Assembly: GCF_945859705.1 (NCBI RefSeq) | Contig: NC_079135.1 | Span: forward strand, 109,332,288-109,396,287 | Reading direction: 5' to 3' | DNA length: 64,000 nucleotides | Source of the DNA: Episyrphus balteatus | Lineage: Eukaryota; Arthropoda; Insecta; Diptera; Syrphidae | Translations under genes and position numbers: made by a program | In this document: in pieces, positions 11,457 to 23,263 of the stretch | Position numbering within the stretch: position 1 is the first letter of the stretch | Layout of the letters: each line of letters begins with the position of its first letter | The notes under the pieces: model-generated | Databases searched by the model: none | What the model saw: only the letters and a program-made list of their open reading frames with translations | What the model was told of the DNA's origin: nothing

Positions 11457-14400
11457 ATGGACAGCACAAATGGTGAGTTTGAGAGTTTCATGAAAAATTC
11501 GATTATATTTTAGGTTATGTTATGTGTCCAAAAGCGACTTCTTCCGTGTTTAAGAAAAAAAAACGCAAGGAACTGTTGTTTTACATGTAGTATGTTGTTA
11601 ATTTCCAGGTTCAGAGAATGCCAAATCGCGTTCTCCATCAGCCGAATCGCATAGTTCGAGAAAATCAAAAACTTCCCACAGAAGTCGCAGTGGATCGAGA
11701 GATTCCGCCGTAAACATATCTCGTGAAACAAATTCTCGCTCACGAAGCAGGTCGCGCAGTTCAAATGCTGCTGGCGCCAATTTGAGTGGCGAGAGAAAGT
11801 CAAGAAGTCGCAGTGGAAGTGCGGCTTCGAAAAAGTCCAAATCAAGGTCGAAGTCGAGGTCACGCAGTGGTTCGGCTGCGTCGAGACGTTCACGTGGTAG
11901 TAATGTGTCCAGACGCAGTCGAAGCAAGAGCGGAAGCCGCAATCGAAGCGGATCGAGGAGGAGCCGAAGTGGTTCTGGAAGCAGGAGTCGAAGTGGGTCT
12001 AGGAGAAGTCGGAGTGGATCCAGGAGAAGTCGTAGCGGATCGAGAAGGAGTCGAAGTGGCTCGAATAGAAGTCGCAGTGGCTCCAGGCGCAGTCGTTCCG
12101 GATCTGGAAGTAGAAGTCGTAGCAGGAGTGGATCCCGCAGAAGTCGAAGTGGATCCAGACGAAGTCGGAGTGGATCAAGAAGGAGTCGCAGTGGATCCGG
12201 TAGTCGAAGTCGTAGCGGATCTAGAAGAAGTCGTAGCGGCTCTAGGAGAAGCCGAAGTGGCTCCAGACGAAGTCGTAGCGGCTCTAGGAGAAGCCGAAGT
12301 GGCTCTCGTCGTAGTCGAAGCGGATCCAGACGCAGCCGAAGTGGCTCCCGCCGAAGCCGAAGTGGCTCAAGGCGTAGCCGCAGCGGCTCAAGGCGCAGTC
12401 GCAGTGGATCCCGTAGAAGTCGCAGTGGCTCGAGGAAGAGTCGCAGTGTTTCGAAGAGGAGCAGAAGCAGGAGTGGATCGAGACGCAGTCGAAGTGTCTC
12501 GAAAGCTAAACGAAGCAGTCGCTCTAAATCTAGATCCCGTTCAGGATCTGGGGCAAGATCTAGGTCTCGTAGTGTTTCCAAGTCGCCAGTAGCCGCTAAG
12601 AAGAAGCGTGCCCTGCTGAGTGATTCGGAAGATGAAGAGAGTGCCGTTGCCAGTTTTAAGAAACGCCCAAAAATCACAGACACTGACAATGAAGATGAGG
12701 ATGATAATGTTGCTGATAAACCGGACGAGGAAACACCTGAAGGTGAGAAGGCGCCTGCCAAGGAGGGGATAGTAGACAGTTCGGATGATGAAATTATGCC
12801 AGTTAATAGTGAACAGTAAGTATTCTTAATCCCAACTTTATTTTTATTATTCATTCTTAAGCCTGGTACGCTGCTCCCGCTAAATTTTAGCTCCCATACA
12901 AATTATCGAAAATTTTTAGCCGAGATAAAATGGATCCCATACAAGTTATCGATAACTTGTATGGAAATTTTATCTCAGCTAAAATAAAAAGAAAATATTG
13001 AGGGCCCAATTTATTGACTCTCCATTAAGCCTGGTACGCTGCTCGCGCTAAATTTTAGCTTCCATACAAATTATCGAAAATTTTTAGCCGAGATAAAATG
13101 GATCCCATACAAGCTATCGATAACTTGTAGGGGAATTTTATCTCAGCTAAAATTTAGCGCGAGCAGCGTACCAGGCTTTAAACTTAAATCGCCATTAAAA
13201 AAGGGAATTTTAAAATTAAAAACCAATTTCGTTTAATTCAGTCTCTTTTAAGGATTTTTTTGAAGTTTGGCATCATTAACTAATTGAGCATTAAATTTAA
13301 AAGTAGTTTTAGTTAAAACACCAAATTCGACCTTTTAAGAGGGATTTTTAGAGCTAATGGAGGTTTTAAACAGAATTTCTATTTATTCACTCTCCATTAG
13401 TGTCAAATGTCATTTCATTTATTTTTTGTATTTGAATTATTATTTTATTTGAAAAATGTCAAATGAGGTAAAGAATTATTAAAAAAACATAACAATTATG
13501 AAAAAAGTCCAGACTACAATTTTTTGTAGGTATACCCACATGCATTTGTACCATAAAAAAGAACAAAATTCAAAGAAATTAATATATTTCTTGTCTACTT
13601 CGCACAGATAATACTAGATCTACTAGATTATATTCTCCACTTCAAAACTAATCATTTTTGAGATGCTGCATAATACATACATAACATACATAACATTGCA
13701 ATTGAAGCCATGAGAAGAAGAGATATAAAGCTTACTTCTAAACCAATGACACGAGATGAATGCCGATAACACTTAAATTTAAGTTGTTATATTGACACCG
13801 ATGGAAAAAATTAAAAATTTCACTTAACTCCTTCTTCTTCTCATGGTTTCAATTGTAGGTTGTAGCATTCTTTGGTTACCACTGGTATATCGTTAATCTC
13901 TTGCATTTTCTGGCGTTTTCAGCTGCAAAATACTTACGGGTCATAGTTTTTTGGTTTTTCTTCCAATTCAAATCTATTTGATTTGACAAAATTGTAGCTT
14001 TTGACAAATTATTTTTCAAACAAAATAAAAAATCCCTAGGATATTTTTAACAGAGTTTTAAATTTAAAGTTTCCATTAAAAGTAAGGACTTTAACTAAAG
14101 AACAGTGAATTAAATGAATTTTTAATGATGTATACTTAAAGGCGACAATAGTTTAACGAGGCCGTTAACTAAAGCGATAAATTTCAAAATTTAATGGAGG
14201 CTCAATAAATTGGCCCTAAGTTAGGTACATTTTTAAAAGCTAGCTATTTTAATAAACAAAACAAATAAATTTAGTTTTCAAGTTCAACATCCACACTAAA
14301 ATTAAATAAATTAACACAGTCCCATTAAAGAATTAAACATAGTTACTTTAGATCCAGCAAAAGGTTTTGTTAATAATAACAGCAATCATTTTATCTTGTT

Positions 14401-17400
14401 GAAATACTGTACTGTGTACTAATATAATCAATTATGATAGCTTTCATTTGTTGCCAACTGAACCGCTCCATGATTGTCACAAAATAGATCTGTTGCGTCA
14501 AATTGTTAAAAATTTCTTCTTCTAGTCCTTTGAAACGGCTGTTTTATTGCCTTATACTCTACTTCGCAGGTGGACAATGCAATTTTTGTTTGTCTTTTTG
14601 ATCCCCAGAAAATAGTACCATTTTACACATATGATTTTCTTTCGTCTTGGTCATTTGCGAAGTCAGCGGATTGCAATGGTGCAGTGGATGTAGTGCTTGA
14701 CTGCTAACCTTGAGGTGTGGGATCGAGTCCTACCTTAGGCAGCATTCTTTTACTTATTCCTCACCTTGGACGCCACTCGTGGGATTATATGAGATAATAA
14801 TCATCTTATTCTCAATTCACTGTACCAACAAAAAATTCTTTCCTATCTTTCTATTCCTTCTAATTAGTGCCTTGCACTATGCATTTAAAAGACCTTAGGC
14901 ATATAGTTCAAATTATTATTATAATAGCCTTTAACTCTGGAATATTCATTTTTATCTTTCTTATCGTAGTTTGTAGGAAGATTTCATTGGTGTACAAGAT
15001 TTTATAACCAAGAACCAAAATATACTATTCAGAAGGTTTTAAGGGTGCTGAACACGAATCTAAAGTCTGACAACTTTTATTTGTTTCCGCTTTCGCAACT
15101 TTTGCAAAAAAACGGTATTTTGACTATTTTTGAAAGTAGGCTTTAATGTGTGATAATTTATTTCAACATAATTTGTCTATAAGAATTATTTTTCTTCTCT
15201 CAAAAACAGTATGAATCATTGTGATATCGTCGGTGAAACCAGAAAAGTGTGTAACTCCAAATTTTCTGAAAATTAGATTTGAATGCCATCTGTTAGACAA
15301 ACCTAATATCTACCGTTCCTTAATCTCAGAATCCCCTTAAAGTTCATAGTTTTTATTTTATTAGCAAATTAGAAAATGAAAACTCATACAAATGCCTTCA
15401 AAACGATTTTGTTTTTTTTTTTGCTCTCCTATAAAATTTGCTAAAATGGAGTTACACACTTTTCAGGTTTCACCGACGATATGTCTTTTACTGCCCGTGA
15501 TATGTGATATCTTAAGTTAAAGTAATAAGCCAGAGACTAAATTAACTTAATCTTAAGTTTAAGTTACTGGTCAGCAAGATTTTTGCACCAAGAAAGGAAA
15601 TATACTTTTCTAATGGTTTAAAAAGGTGCTTATCGATATCGGTATCGAATTTGATATATTACCCTTATAAAAAAAAGATATATCGCAAAGATTTGAACAG
15701 TTTTTGAAAGAAAAAAAGAAGTTCTTATAGACATGTTGAAAAAACTACCACATATTAAAGAATAACCGCTAAAATAGTCAAAATAACGTTTTTTTGCATT
15801 TTCTAATGGTAATATTTCGACTCCAGATTCGAGTTTAGCACACTTAAAACCGTCAGAAAAATTTATTTTGTTCTTAATACCAAAAACAAGTTTAATTTTG
15901 TAGAACCGTGTTTTTAACATTCTGATTTGTCAAAAAGTAACATAATCTGACATGCCTGTTGTTTACGAGTTTTTGTTGATCTTCTAAGAAATTGATTTTC
16001 ATTTTCGTTCACGTCCTCACTTGAACTAATTTCTATCGTTTCACTTACTTCGAATAGTTCAGTTTCATTTGCTTCAGTTGGTAATTCTTCATGGTTTCAG
16101 TCTTCAATAACAGGATTTCTTTCTACATATCGCACTTTAAGAAAGATCAATTTTGAAATAGATCGATATTCGAGTTTGCAAGGTCAAGATCTAAATTCGT
16201 ACCAAATGGCGTGACTCTGTCTGCAAAACTTGCCGCAAGAGAGCAGAAGTCTCGTTTTCAAATTCAGCTCTTTATACGTAAATTTTGTTTTATTTTTTGT
16301 TAATAAAATATACTAAAAAAAACCAAAATTCGATTCATTCGTTCAGCCTTCTCATTTTGCGATGGACTATAATACGGGGCCAGTGTTTGATGAATTACAT
16401 ATTCCATTTTCAGTGCATATCACTTTCATTTGCTTGTTTATAAATTTTAGTCCATTGCCCAATCTTAATTTCTTTATTTTCTTGCTTGTTTTTCTGCCAT
16501 AGTTTGAAATATCTTGAAAATATTACAACTTGCTTCAACATGCAAACATACTTCATATACCCCAAACGTTTTTGCTGAATTTCTATTGAATTTACTTGAA
16601 AACTTTTAAAATTTTGTATGAACGTTCAACAGAGCAGCAAGCTTCCAACCCATTGTTCATCGTAATTTTATTTTCAAGTTCAACACTAACTTCTTTCTAA
16701 TCTATTTTCAGGAATGACAACTTCATATCGGACTTCGATGCAATGTTGCTTCGTAAAAAGGAAGAGAAAAAACCTCGTCGGCGACGAGGTGACATTGAAC
16801 TTATCAATGATAACGACGATCTAATCGATCAGCTCATCATGAACATGAAACATGCCGCCGATGAGGACCGGGAACTTAACAAGGCCAACAAACCTGCTGT
16901 CAAGAAGATCTCAATGCTGAAACAAGTGATGTCCCAGTTGATTAAGAAGGATCTGCAATTGGCTTTCCTCGAACACAATATTTTAAATGTCCTGACTGAT
17001 TGGTTGGCACCGCTGCCCAATAAAGCTCTTCCCTGCCTGCAAATTAGGGAGAGTATTCTGAAGCTTTTGTCAGATGTAAGTTTGATTTCCATTTTTCCTC
17101 AATTCGATTCTAACCTGTCTTTTAGTTCCCCACAATCGATAAGAGTTACCTCAAACAATCTGGAATAGGCAAAGCCATAATGTACTTGTACAAGCATCCA
17201 AAGGAGACAAAATATAACAGAGAACGAGCTGGTCGTTTAATCTCTGAATGGGCTCGACCAATATTCAATCTGAGTTGTGATTTCAAGGCAATGTCGAAGG
17301 AGGAACGTCAGCAACGTGATTTGGAACAGATGCCGCGGGCGAAGAAGGCTCCCGAGCCAGAAGCAACAGTATCGGACAAGAGTAACAAAAAGGGCAGTCT

Positions 17401-17731
17401 TAATACAGCGTTCGGGTCAACAGACGATAGTCCATTGCGACCAGGTGATAAAGGTTGGGTAGCTAGAGCGAGAGTGCCAATGCCATCGAATAAGGACTAT
17501 GTAATTCGACCGAGGTCAACTGTGGAAGGTGAAGTCAATCCGGTAAGTTTGATTATTTCCAAAACATCGAATTTGTTAATTAATCTATTTTTGTTTAAAT
17601 ATCCTCAGGTTCAAAAGAAAAAACCAAATCGATATGAAAAGCACATGAAGAAATTTATAGATGCGAAGCGAATGAAAGAATCCAGACGTGCCGTAGAGAT
17701 ATCAATTGAAGGAAGAAAAATGGCCCTTTAA
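11457..17731 (+). CDS. IWS1: Transcription elongation factor IWS1 (Spn1)
   Basis: Five exons (11457-11472, 11609-12815, 16712-17075, 17126-17542, 17609-17731) join in frame to 708 residues with GT/AG junctions. The C-terminal half has the conserved TFIIS N-terminal-like helical core of IWS1 (about residues 455-575), including MLKQVMSQLIKKDLQLAFL, LLSDFPTI across a splice, and IGKAIMYLYKHPKET. The basic tail after it is also typical. IWS1 binds SPT6 and RNA polymerase II in elongation and links it to mRNA processing and histone methylation; by homology this one should be nuclear with the same role. The N-terminal half is unusual: dozens of Arg-Ser/Gly-Ser repeats (roughly residues 70-380) followed by an acidic stretch. 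The antisense and shifted frames stay open across the repeat purely because of its codon pattern. The second intron (12816-16711) is full of mobile elements. Confidence 0.9.
11938..12500 (+). repeat. Coding minisatellite for RSRSGSR repeats in IWS1
   Basis: A degenerate repeat of about 24 bp encodes units such as SRSGSRRS. Synonymous variation between units (AGT/AGC/TCT/TCC, AGA/AGG/CGT) suggests that the peptide is selected rather than just the DNA. Length may vary between individuals by slippage. Confidence 0.8.
12860..12985. mobile_element. AGCCTGG-family MITE, right end missing
   Basis: It begins AGCCTGGTACGCTGC and follows the family sequence to about 12985, then stops short of its right terminus just before the element at 13001. 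It lies at the start of IWS1 intron 2. Confidence 0.65.
13028..13177. mobile_element. AGCCTGG-family 150 bp palindromic MITE
   Basis: A full-length member with termini AGCCTGGTACG and CGTACCAGGCT, flanked by TTA at 13025-13027 and 13178-13180. It is inserted in the left terminal repeat of the 13001-14217 element and is therefore younger than it. Confidence 0.78.
13694..13860. repeat. Small hairpin repeat
   Basis: Arms reading GAAGCCATGAGAAGAAG (near 13703) and CTTCTTCTCATGGTTTC (near 13834) are inverted copies with a spacer of about 110 bases. It lies inside the 13001-14217 element, so it may be a nested insertion. Confidence 0.45.
14672..14745 (+). repeat. tRNA-like SINE head
   Basis: TGGTGCAGTGG resembles an A box, and GGGATCGAGTCC about 43 bases later resembles a B box, as in RNA polymerase III promoters of tRNAs. 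No proper acceptor stem can be formed, so I read it as a tRNA-derived SINE rather than a tRNA gene. It is in the sense orientation in IWS1 intron 2. Confidence 0.5.
15032..15860. mobile_element. Degenerate foldback element with a nested insertion
   Basis: The left arm (about 15032-15155) and right arm (about 15765-15860) are diverged inverted copies, for example CAAAAAAACGGTATTTTGAC against GTCAAAATAACGTTTTTTTG. A block near 15000-15045 is also repeated directly near 15575-15630. The interior is interrupted by 15224-15482. Confidence 0.45.
15224..15482. mobile_element. 259 bp TIR element (ATATCGTCGGTG)
   Basis: Termini ATATCGTCGGTGAAACC and GGTTTCACCGACGATAT are exact complements. The arms continue to the shared GTGTGTAACTCCA block, for about 38 bases with one difference. 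No protein is encoded. It sits within the older foldback element. Confidence 0.7.
15930..16570 (-). pseudogene. Ty1/copia retrotransposon integrase fossil
   Basis: Read on the minus strand with frameshifts and stops, the sequence gives HVEASCNIFKIFQTMAEK, then KLGNGLKFINKQMK, then GI-HQTLAPYYSPSQNEKAERMNRI. This is the DNGxEFxN...TAPYxPxQNGxAERMNR signature of copia integrase. Downstream, SETIEISSSEDVNENENQF resembles the acidic linker before reverse transcriptase. No long terminal repeats are seen. It is antisense within IWS1 intron 2 and not functional. Confidence 0.7.
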
Positions 17732-17767
17732 GCAAAAGGTTGCAGGGGAGAGACTATTACTACTTAT

Positions 17768-17773
17768 AATAAA
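17768..17773 (+). terminator. Polyadenylation signal of IWS1
   Basis: AATAAA occurs 37 bases after the IWS1 stop codon. A second AATAAA lies near 17871. The first is the better placed. Confidence 0.6.
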
Positions 17774-17779
17774 TAATTA

Positions 17780-20165
17780 GATTGTATTACAGTTAAGTCG
17801 AGTGCAAATTGAAAAGCACATTTTTTGAAAAGCATTCAATTTTGCTTTTTATGATTAATTTTGTTTTTTTAAATAAAAATTTAAGAGATAAAACTTGTAT
17901 GTTGAAAGCTTGTACTTACGAGTAGTTGTTTTTTTTTCTATTTGGAATGGATTTTTAATGAATCTATATGTTTTTGAGAAAGCGAGGGGGAAGTAAACAA
18001 ATTAAATCTTTGTATTTCTAACTATTTTGTATGGAGAAGTATTCTTTTTTGTTTAAAGTAAATTATAATCGGCGCTATCGAGACGCCCACGGGAACTAAA
18101 AATTCTAGCAATTTCATACGAATTGGAGAGATGTTTCTTTTTGAAAGAAAACATTGAAATAAAATCTTTCGCATGAAATCGGTGAATTTTTCATTCAAAG
18201 TGATGTTATTGCAGTTTTCAAAGTTTTTTTTTCAATGCAGGCAAATCAATAGTCTGTCAATGCGGTTCTACCCCTCAATCCACAAGAATCAGTACTACAG
18301 AATGTTACCGGTCAGAAATTAATTGGTCTATAACAGCTGGTCTATTCACTAGATTAAAAAACACTGAATTGTTTTCATTATACATTTAGAGAAACTGTTT
18401 GATTCCTCAAAAAAAAAAAATGGATTTAAAAAAAAGGTTACTCATACGCCAAAGTGCCCATTTAAATTTAAACTTTAAAAATTTATAAAAAACATACATA
18501 GTATTGTTTAACGAAAAATTAAAGCAGCTTCAATTGATTAGAAGCTTGTTGTGAAAAATACATCAAAAAATTCATTTTTAAATTTTGTATTTCATGAAAA
18601 ACGACAAAAAAGGGTGGATAATGTACTAGCGATATGCTTTTATTTGAGATAAATTTATTTTCTTTTGGTTAATGATTCTGCGCCCATGACGCATAAAATT
18701 GAGCTTTTTGATTATTGAATGTCATTAAAAATGAAACGTTTATGCCAAATTGTATCACTGTATACCACTGTTTGTAATAAAGAGATAATATGAAAAAGAT
18801 AATAATTTTATTTTAAAACATCATATCATCTGGGTTTTGGGGTCATATTCATAATTTATATCACAATTTTTAACTTGTGCGACCTTCTCAGATTGAAAAA
18901 CATTATTTTGTAGATTATTTAATAAAACTGGAGTAATATAATTAAATTAAAAGGAAAATTCAATTACCAGATTATGGTGTCAGTGAGGGTCAAAGCAATA
19001 TTTACAGCCACACTTCTGCCATTATTGCGCACTTTAAAACAGGAATTTGTAATTAATTTTATATAAATAAGATTATTCGGAATTTAGTTTAAGCTTAAGT
19101 TTTACAACTTTATTATATGCTATCAATAAATCATATCTTTGATATCATATACTTTGTAGTAAATTCATATCAAAATCAACTTAAAAATCATGTCTCAGAA
19201 TTATCTGTTAATTTATTAAGTAGGTATTTTTCTGCGCAATAAAATAAAAATCTCATTGCAAAATATTTATCTAATTATAAATGCAATAAAGTATCACATA
19301 TTATAATGTGCGTTGACCTGAAGCTGGTATTAAATCGATATTTAATTGTGAAATCAGTTAAAATAAAATTTATTAATGATTTTATGAGCAAAATTATTAA
19401 ATCGTTAAGCTTTTGAATTAAGTGAAAATGTGCATTATAGACTTTTGGTGACTTCTGTTCAGTGTTCTATTTAGATTGCAATCATATTTCATATTATTAT
19501 CAAAACACATTCAACTTGCATATAATTCATCAGGTAATTTGTTTTTTTTTTTTTTATTATAGGTAGGTACATATGCATATGAATTCATTATTGAATTAAA
19601 TTTAAGAAATTATGTTTTGTTGGCCTTGTTGGTAAGGCTGATGATGCTGATGAAATTTAAAACAAAAATCTTTTTGCCCAGCCTTGTAGACAATCTTGGA
19701 TGATGAAACACACTTGCGAAATTAGATAACATAATTTAAGTAGTTTATGCTCACCAATAAGATTTTAAAAGATTAAAAGCAAGTTAACTTCTTTTGGCCT
19801 GGTTTAATTTTTTTAAGATCATATTTTGAACAAGTATAACGCATTTATTTATACTAGCTTACATTGGTTCAAGCATTTACGTGTTCAGGCATTCGTGCGG
19901 AAAAAAAAATGTTTTCATTCATTTTATGAAAAAAAAGTTTAAGGCAAGACCCTCACAACAAAAATAGATCTTTTAGACGAGGAAAGTCATTTAGGTATGG
20001 TTTGTACTCCAGTCAAAGCCTCTGACCTTGCGCGCAGAGCCGCAGAGGCATTGTCAGTTTTTATTTCATGGATCGATCGGGGCTTTTGAACAGAAAAAAA
20101 GATACTATATATGTGATCCTCATAAATTACAAGTATATTTTCTATCGTTTTATCGTAAATTCATT
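17780..20165. other. Gene-free interval
   Basis: AT-rich sequence with no supported exon, RNA gene or clear mobile element. It contains one copy of the short dispersed motif ATACGCCAAAGTG (18445-18460) and scattered homopolymers. Confidence 0.5.
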
Positions 20166-20382
20166 GGCCCTTAGTAATAGACCCAAATTTAGCAAAACTC
20201 GATTTTAACAAAAAAAATTAATGATAATAAAACATATGTACATAGGTACATCTAACTTCTATACTTAGAATTGATTTAGAGGCAGTTCACCTACAACTAG
20301 CACTTTCCTAATTTGTGAGATGTATGTTTTATTTTTTGTTTAAATCGAGCATTCGCTAAATCCGGGTCTATTACTAAGGGCC
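20166..20382. mobile_element. 217 bp TIR element (GGCCCTTAGTAATAG)
   Basis: Ends GGCCCTTAGTAATAGACCC and GGGTCTATTACTAAGGGCC are complementary. An inner pair, ACTCGATTTTA and TAAATCGAG, continues the arms. ATT flanks both sides (20163-20165 and 20383-20385). No protein is encoded, so it is a MITE. Confidence 0.7.
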
Positions 20383-20695
20383 ATTGTAATTAAGTGAGTA
20401 AATTCAAAATGGCAGCCAACTAAAAAAATACTTTTCGTTATTATTTTGAAAAATCTTCTGTTAAGACTAACATTTTTCTAATTGATTTTGTAGCCCTTTT
20501 AATTACCTGAATTTTAAATGAAATAAAATTAACGACTCTGTCGCACGTACTTGCTCTTGTAGTTCAAAGTATCTTTATCTTAAATATGTATTGGAAATTT
20601 AAGATTTTGTAAAGTTTCGAGAAAAATAATTAAAAAAAAAGAAGATTACAAAATTATTTTTTTTACATTTTACACTTTAAAATGATAAGATATCT

Positions 20696-21873
20696 AGGGT
20701 AAAGTTGCTAGTAGCCGGCCCCTTAAGGATTCTGTCTCATAACATAAAGCATAGAAACGGCAAATATCAACATTTTCGAATAATTCTTGAAATAAAATGT
20801 ACTTTATTTAATAATTTTTCGGTATAGTTAAAAAAATAATTAATAATAGTTTCCAAAAATATTTTATTTAAGTTTTTGTATAAAAAAAGTCCGATTCTCC
20901 TAAATCCGGCCTTTGTTTCCTATTTTCGGCCATCAATAGTCCCATTTCCGGCCATTGACTTTATAAGGTCATGCTTAAATAAATTGAATGTTTTTTATTT
21001 AAATTTTTGTGTTTTAAGAATTTAGAAACAATTTTGATTGTAATAAGTTATAACGTCAAATGATTTAAAAATGTATTTATTTTTCCACATTTTTTAAACT
21101 TTTATCAATAAAAGGGAACAGAATACAGGAAACTCTTGAATTTCAAAGCTTTTTTTGTGTTCTATCTCCGGCCCCCCTTAAAATTACCAAAATTCACATC
21201 TTTTTCCTATTTAAAACCTATTCTATTTGAAGAATAATATATATTTAATTAGAAAAACAACATTTCAAAGCATTAGCTCGAAAATTGTTTCCACAAAACA
21301 CTAATTACGATAGTGGGTTTCGGCAGTAAAATTACAAAAAAAACCACACCCGATTGGATCACTTCACAAAAAGTTATTTTTTTCTAAGAAAACTGAATAA
21401 CAAGAATAATAAGAATATTGTTATTTTAGGAGGGACATTTAAAAGAACAGCATAAGAGCAAAAATTTGGAATAAATCCTACAAATTCACTAGTTATAACG
21501 ATTTTTCTGAAAGGTGGCCGGTTACTGGAGACGGCCGGAATTAGGCAAGTCTACCCTATTTAATGAGAAAAACAACATTTCAAAGCATTAGCTCTGAAAT
21601 TGTTTCCACAAAACACTAATTACGATAGGAGGTTTCGGCAGTAAAATTAAAAAAAACCATACCCGATTAGATCACTTCACAAAAACTTATTTTTTTTTCT
21701 AAGTATACTGAATAACAAGAATAATAAGAATTATTGTAATTTTAGGAGGGACATTTAAAAGAACAGAATAAGAGCAAACATTTGGAATAAATCCTACGAA
21801 ATCACTAGTTATTAGGGTTTTTCTGAAAGGTGGCCGGCTACTGGAGAGGGCCGGAATTAGGCAACTCTACCCT
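20696..21873. mobile_element. Word-iterated TIR element, CCGGCC family
   Basis: The ends AGGGTAAAGTTGC and GCAACTCTACCCT are inverted copies, and the flanks are ATATCT at 20690-20695 and 21874-21879. The word CCGGCC with its surroundings recurs at least seven times, mostly as TCCGGCC or GGCCGG. The right third is a tandem duplication with a period of about 315 bp. No transposase is seen. The insertion boundary is supported by comparison with window positions 1-50. Confidence 0.7.
21243..21873. repeat. Tandem duplication of about 315 bp
   Basis: Two adjacent copies (about 21243-21556 and 21557-21873) share blocks such as AACAACATTTCAAAGCATTA and AAAACACTAATTACGATAG, with a few percent divergence. 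Each ends with the right terminal repeat of the enclosing element, so the duplication seems to have copied the transposon end. Confidence 0.75.
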
Positions 21874-22003
21874 ATATCTGTAAACTTTGCACAAAATTCT
21901 AAATCTAAAAAATCTAAAAAATATGTCAATTTTTCCGTTTTCCGAATTTAATTTTAATTGAGAAAAATTAAAAACGCGAGTTTGTTAGAATCAATAAGAC
22001 TAT

Positions 22004-23263
22004 AGGGGAGAGTGGGGCCCATTTGAACACATTTTGCTTTCGCAGCTGCTTGAACGAAATATGTTCGTTTTCTTGATTTGTAAAGTCTACTAACATTAAA
22101 CAGTAACATTGAACTTCGATTTCAAATAACATTTGGTTAGTTAGACGAAATATTTATATAGTGCCCCATGTATGGGGCAGCTTTGAACATGGAAGGGCAC
22201 TTTTGAACAGCAGTAGGTATTAGTTTCGTTGGAATGAATAAATAACACTACTCAACTTTTTATTAGTTTTTTTAATAAGAACATAGACAAATTTCAAAAT
22301 TGATTATTATATCATATTCAAGGAACCAAAAATAATAAAACTCAGAAAAATAACCTTAAAATTTAAACTATAGTTATCACATTTGTTAGTTATTGAAACG
22401 AAAAACCAAAAACAAGAAAAATTCATTTAAAACATTACTTAGAAAAATGAAATTCATACCATTTATGCTTCTCACAGTAAAATAGATTTATTTTGTGATC
22501 AACCTAAAGCTATTTCTAGACATTAAATGCAAATGTTAACAAAGTGATGGATGTTCTTCATGTACCAGGAGCGTTAGTTGGTGTAAGCAGATTGACTTTG
22601 ATTTCTATACCGCTTAAGCGGTATATAATCGAGTTCTCATCGAGATCAGTCTAGCACTCGTAGAACTTGAAGAATTCAGGCATTTTTTTTTAATCTTCAA
22701 AAATGTTGTGCATTTTAACATTTTTTTCATTAATTTTGCCCACAATTGATAGTTTCATTATTCTTTTTATAAGAACATTACGATTTATTAAATGAAACAC
22801 ATTAAAGTTTCCTTAAAATGTCTGATACAAACTGCTGGGGATGGTTTTGAACATGTTCAAAAGTGCCCCAACACACTTGTTCAAAACTGCCCCAACTGTG
22901 TCAACGTCATAAAATTTTGAATAAATATTTAACATTAATAAAATTCATTCAAAAATTCACCGTGATTTAGTTTAAAATTTATTAAAAATTAACAAAAATT
23001 GTATTGCGTTTTAAAATCACGCACCAAATTTTGTTTAAACTATTACAACTAAAAAACTGAAATAATGCAAAACCACTATAAAAATCACGTTCCACCTATA
23101 AATCTGAAATCCAGCTGAGATAACCAAGGAAAGTCATTGACGTTTATGGATATGGTGTTGACGGATTCAAATATCGAATAACTTCTAAAAAAGATTGATA
23201 AACTAAAATTTTATATGCAGCGTTCAAATGTGCCCCGTGTTCAAAAGTGGCCCACTCTCCCCT
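22004..23263. mobile_element. Word-iterated TIR element, GGGGCACTTTTGAAC family
   Basis: The ends AGGGGAGAGTGGGGCC and GGCCCACTCTCCCCT are inverted copies. The words GGGGCA/GTGCCCC and TTGAACA/TGTTCAAA recur in both orientations, for example at 22163-22211, 22845-22905 and 23222-23255. No target duplication is evident. No transposase is seen. It lies in the same host repeat as the 20696 element. Confidence 0.68.

Larger units (their letters stand above)
13001..14217. mobile_element. Word-iterated TIR element, AGGGCC family
   Basis: The left end AGGGCCCAATTTATTGACTC and the right end ending GGCTCAATAAATTGGCCCT are inverted copies over about 27 bases. The subterminal word CTCTCCATTA and relatives recur inside (13391-13400, and inverted near 13354). 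A complete AGCCTGG MITE is inserted at 13028. No target duplication is clear and no protein is encoded. Confidence 0.6.

Noticed and set aside
11786..12592. A 268-residue plus-strand open frame overlapping IWS1 in another frame
   Set aside because: Also a by-product of the repeat; the composition is Val/Ala/Glu low complexity and the IWS1 frame is clearly the conserved one.
11598..12854. A 418-residue open frame antisense to IWS1, rich in Leu/Arg/Pro
   Set aside because: It is the mirror of the Arg/Ser repeat codons. It has no motif, spans the IWS1 exon exactly and has no splice or start support.
14672..14745. tRNA gene
   Set aside because: A- and B-box-like words are present, but acceptor and T stems do not pair and no proper anticodon arm forms. 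Called SINE-like instead.
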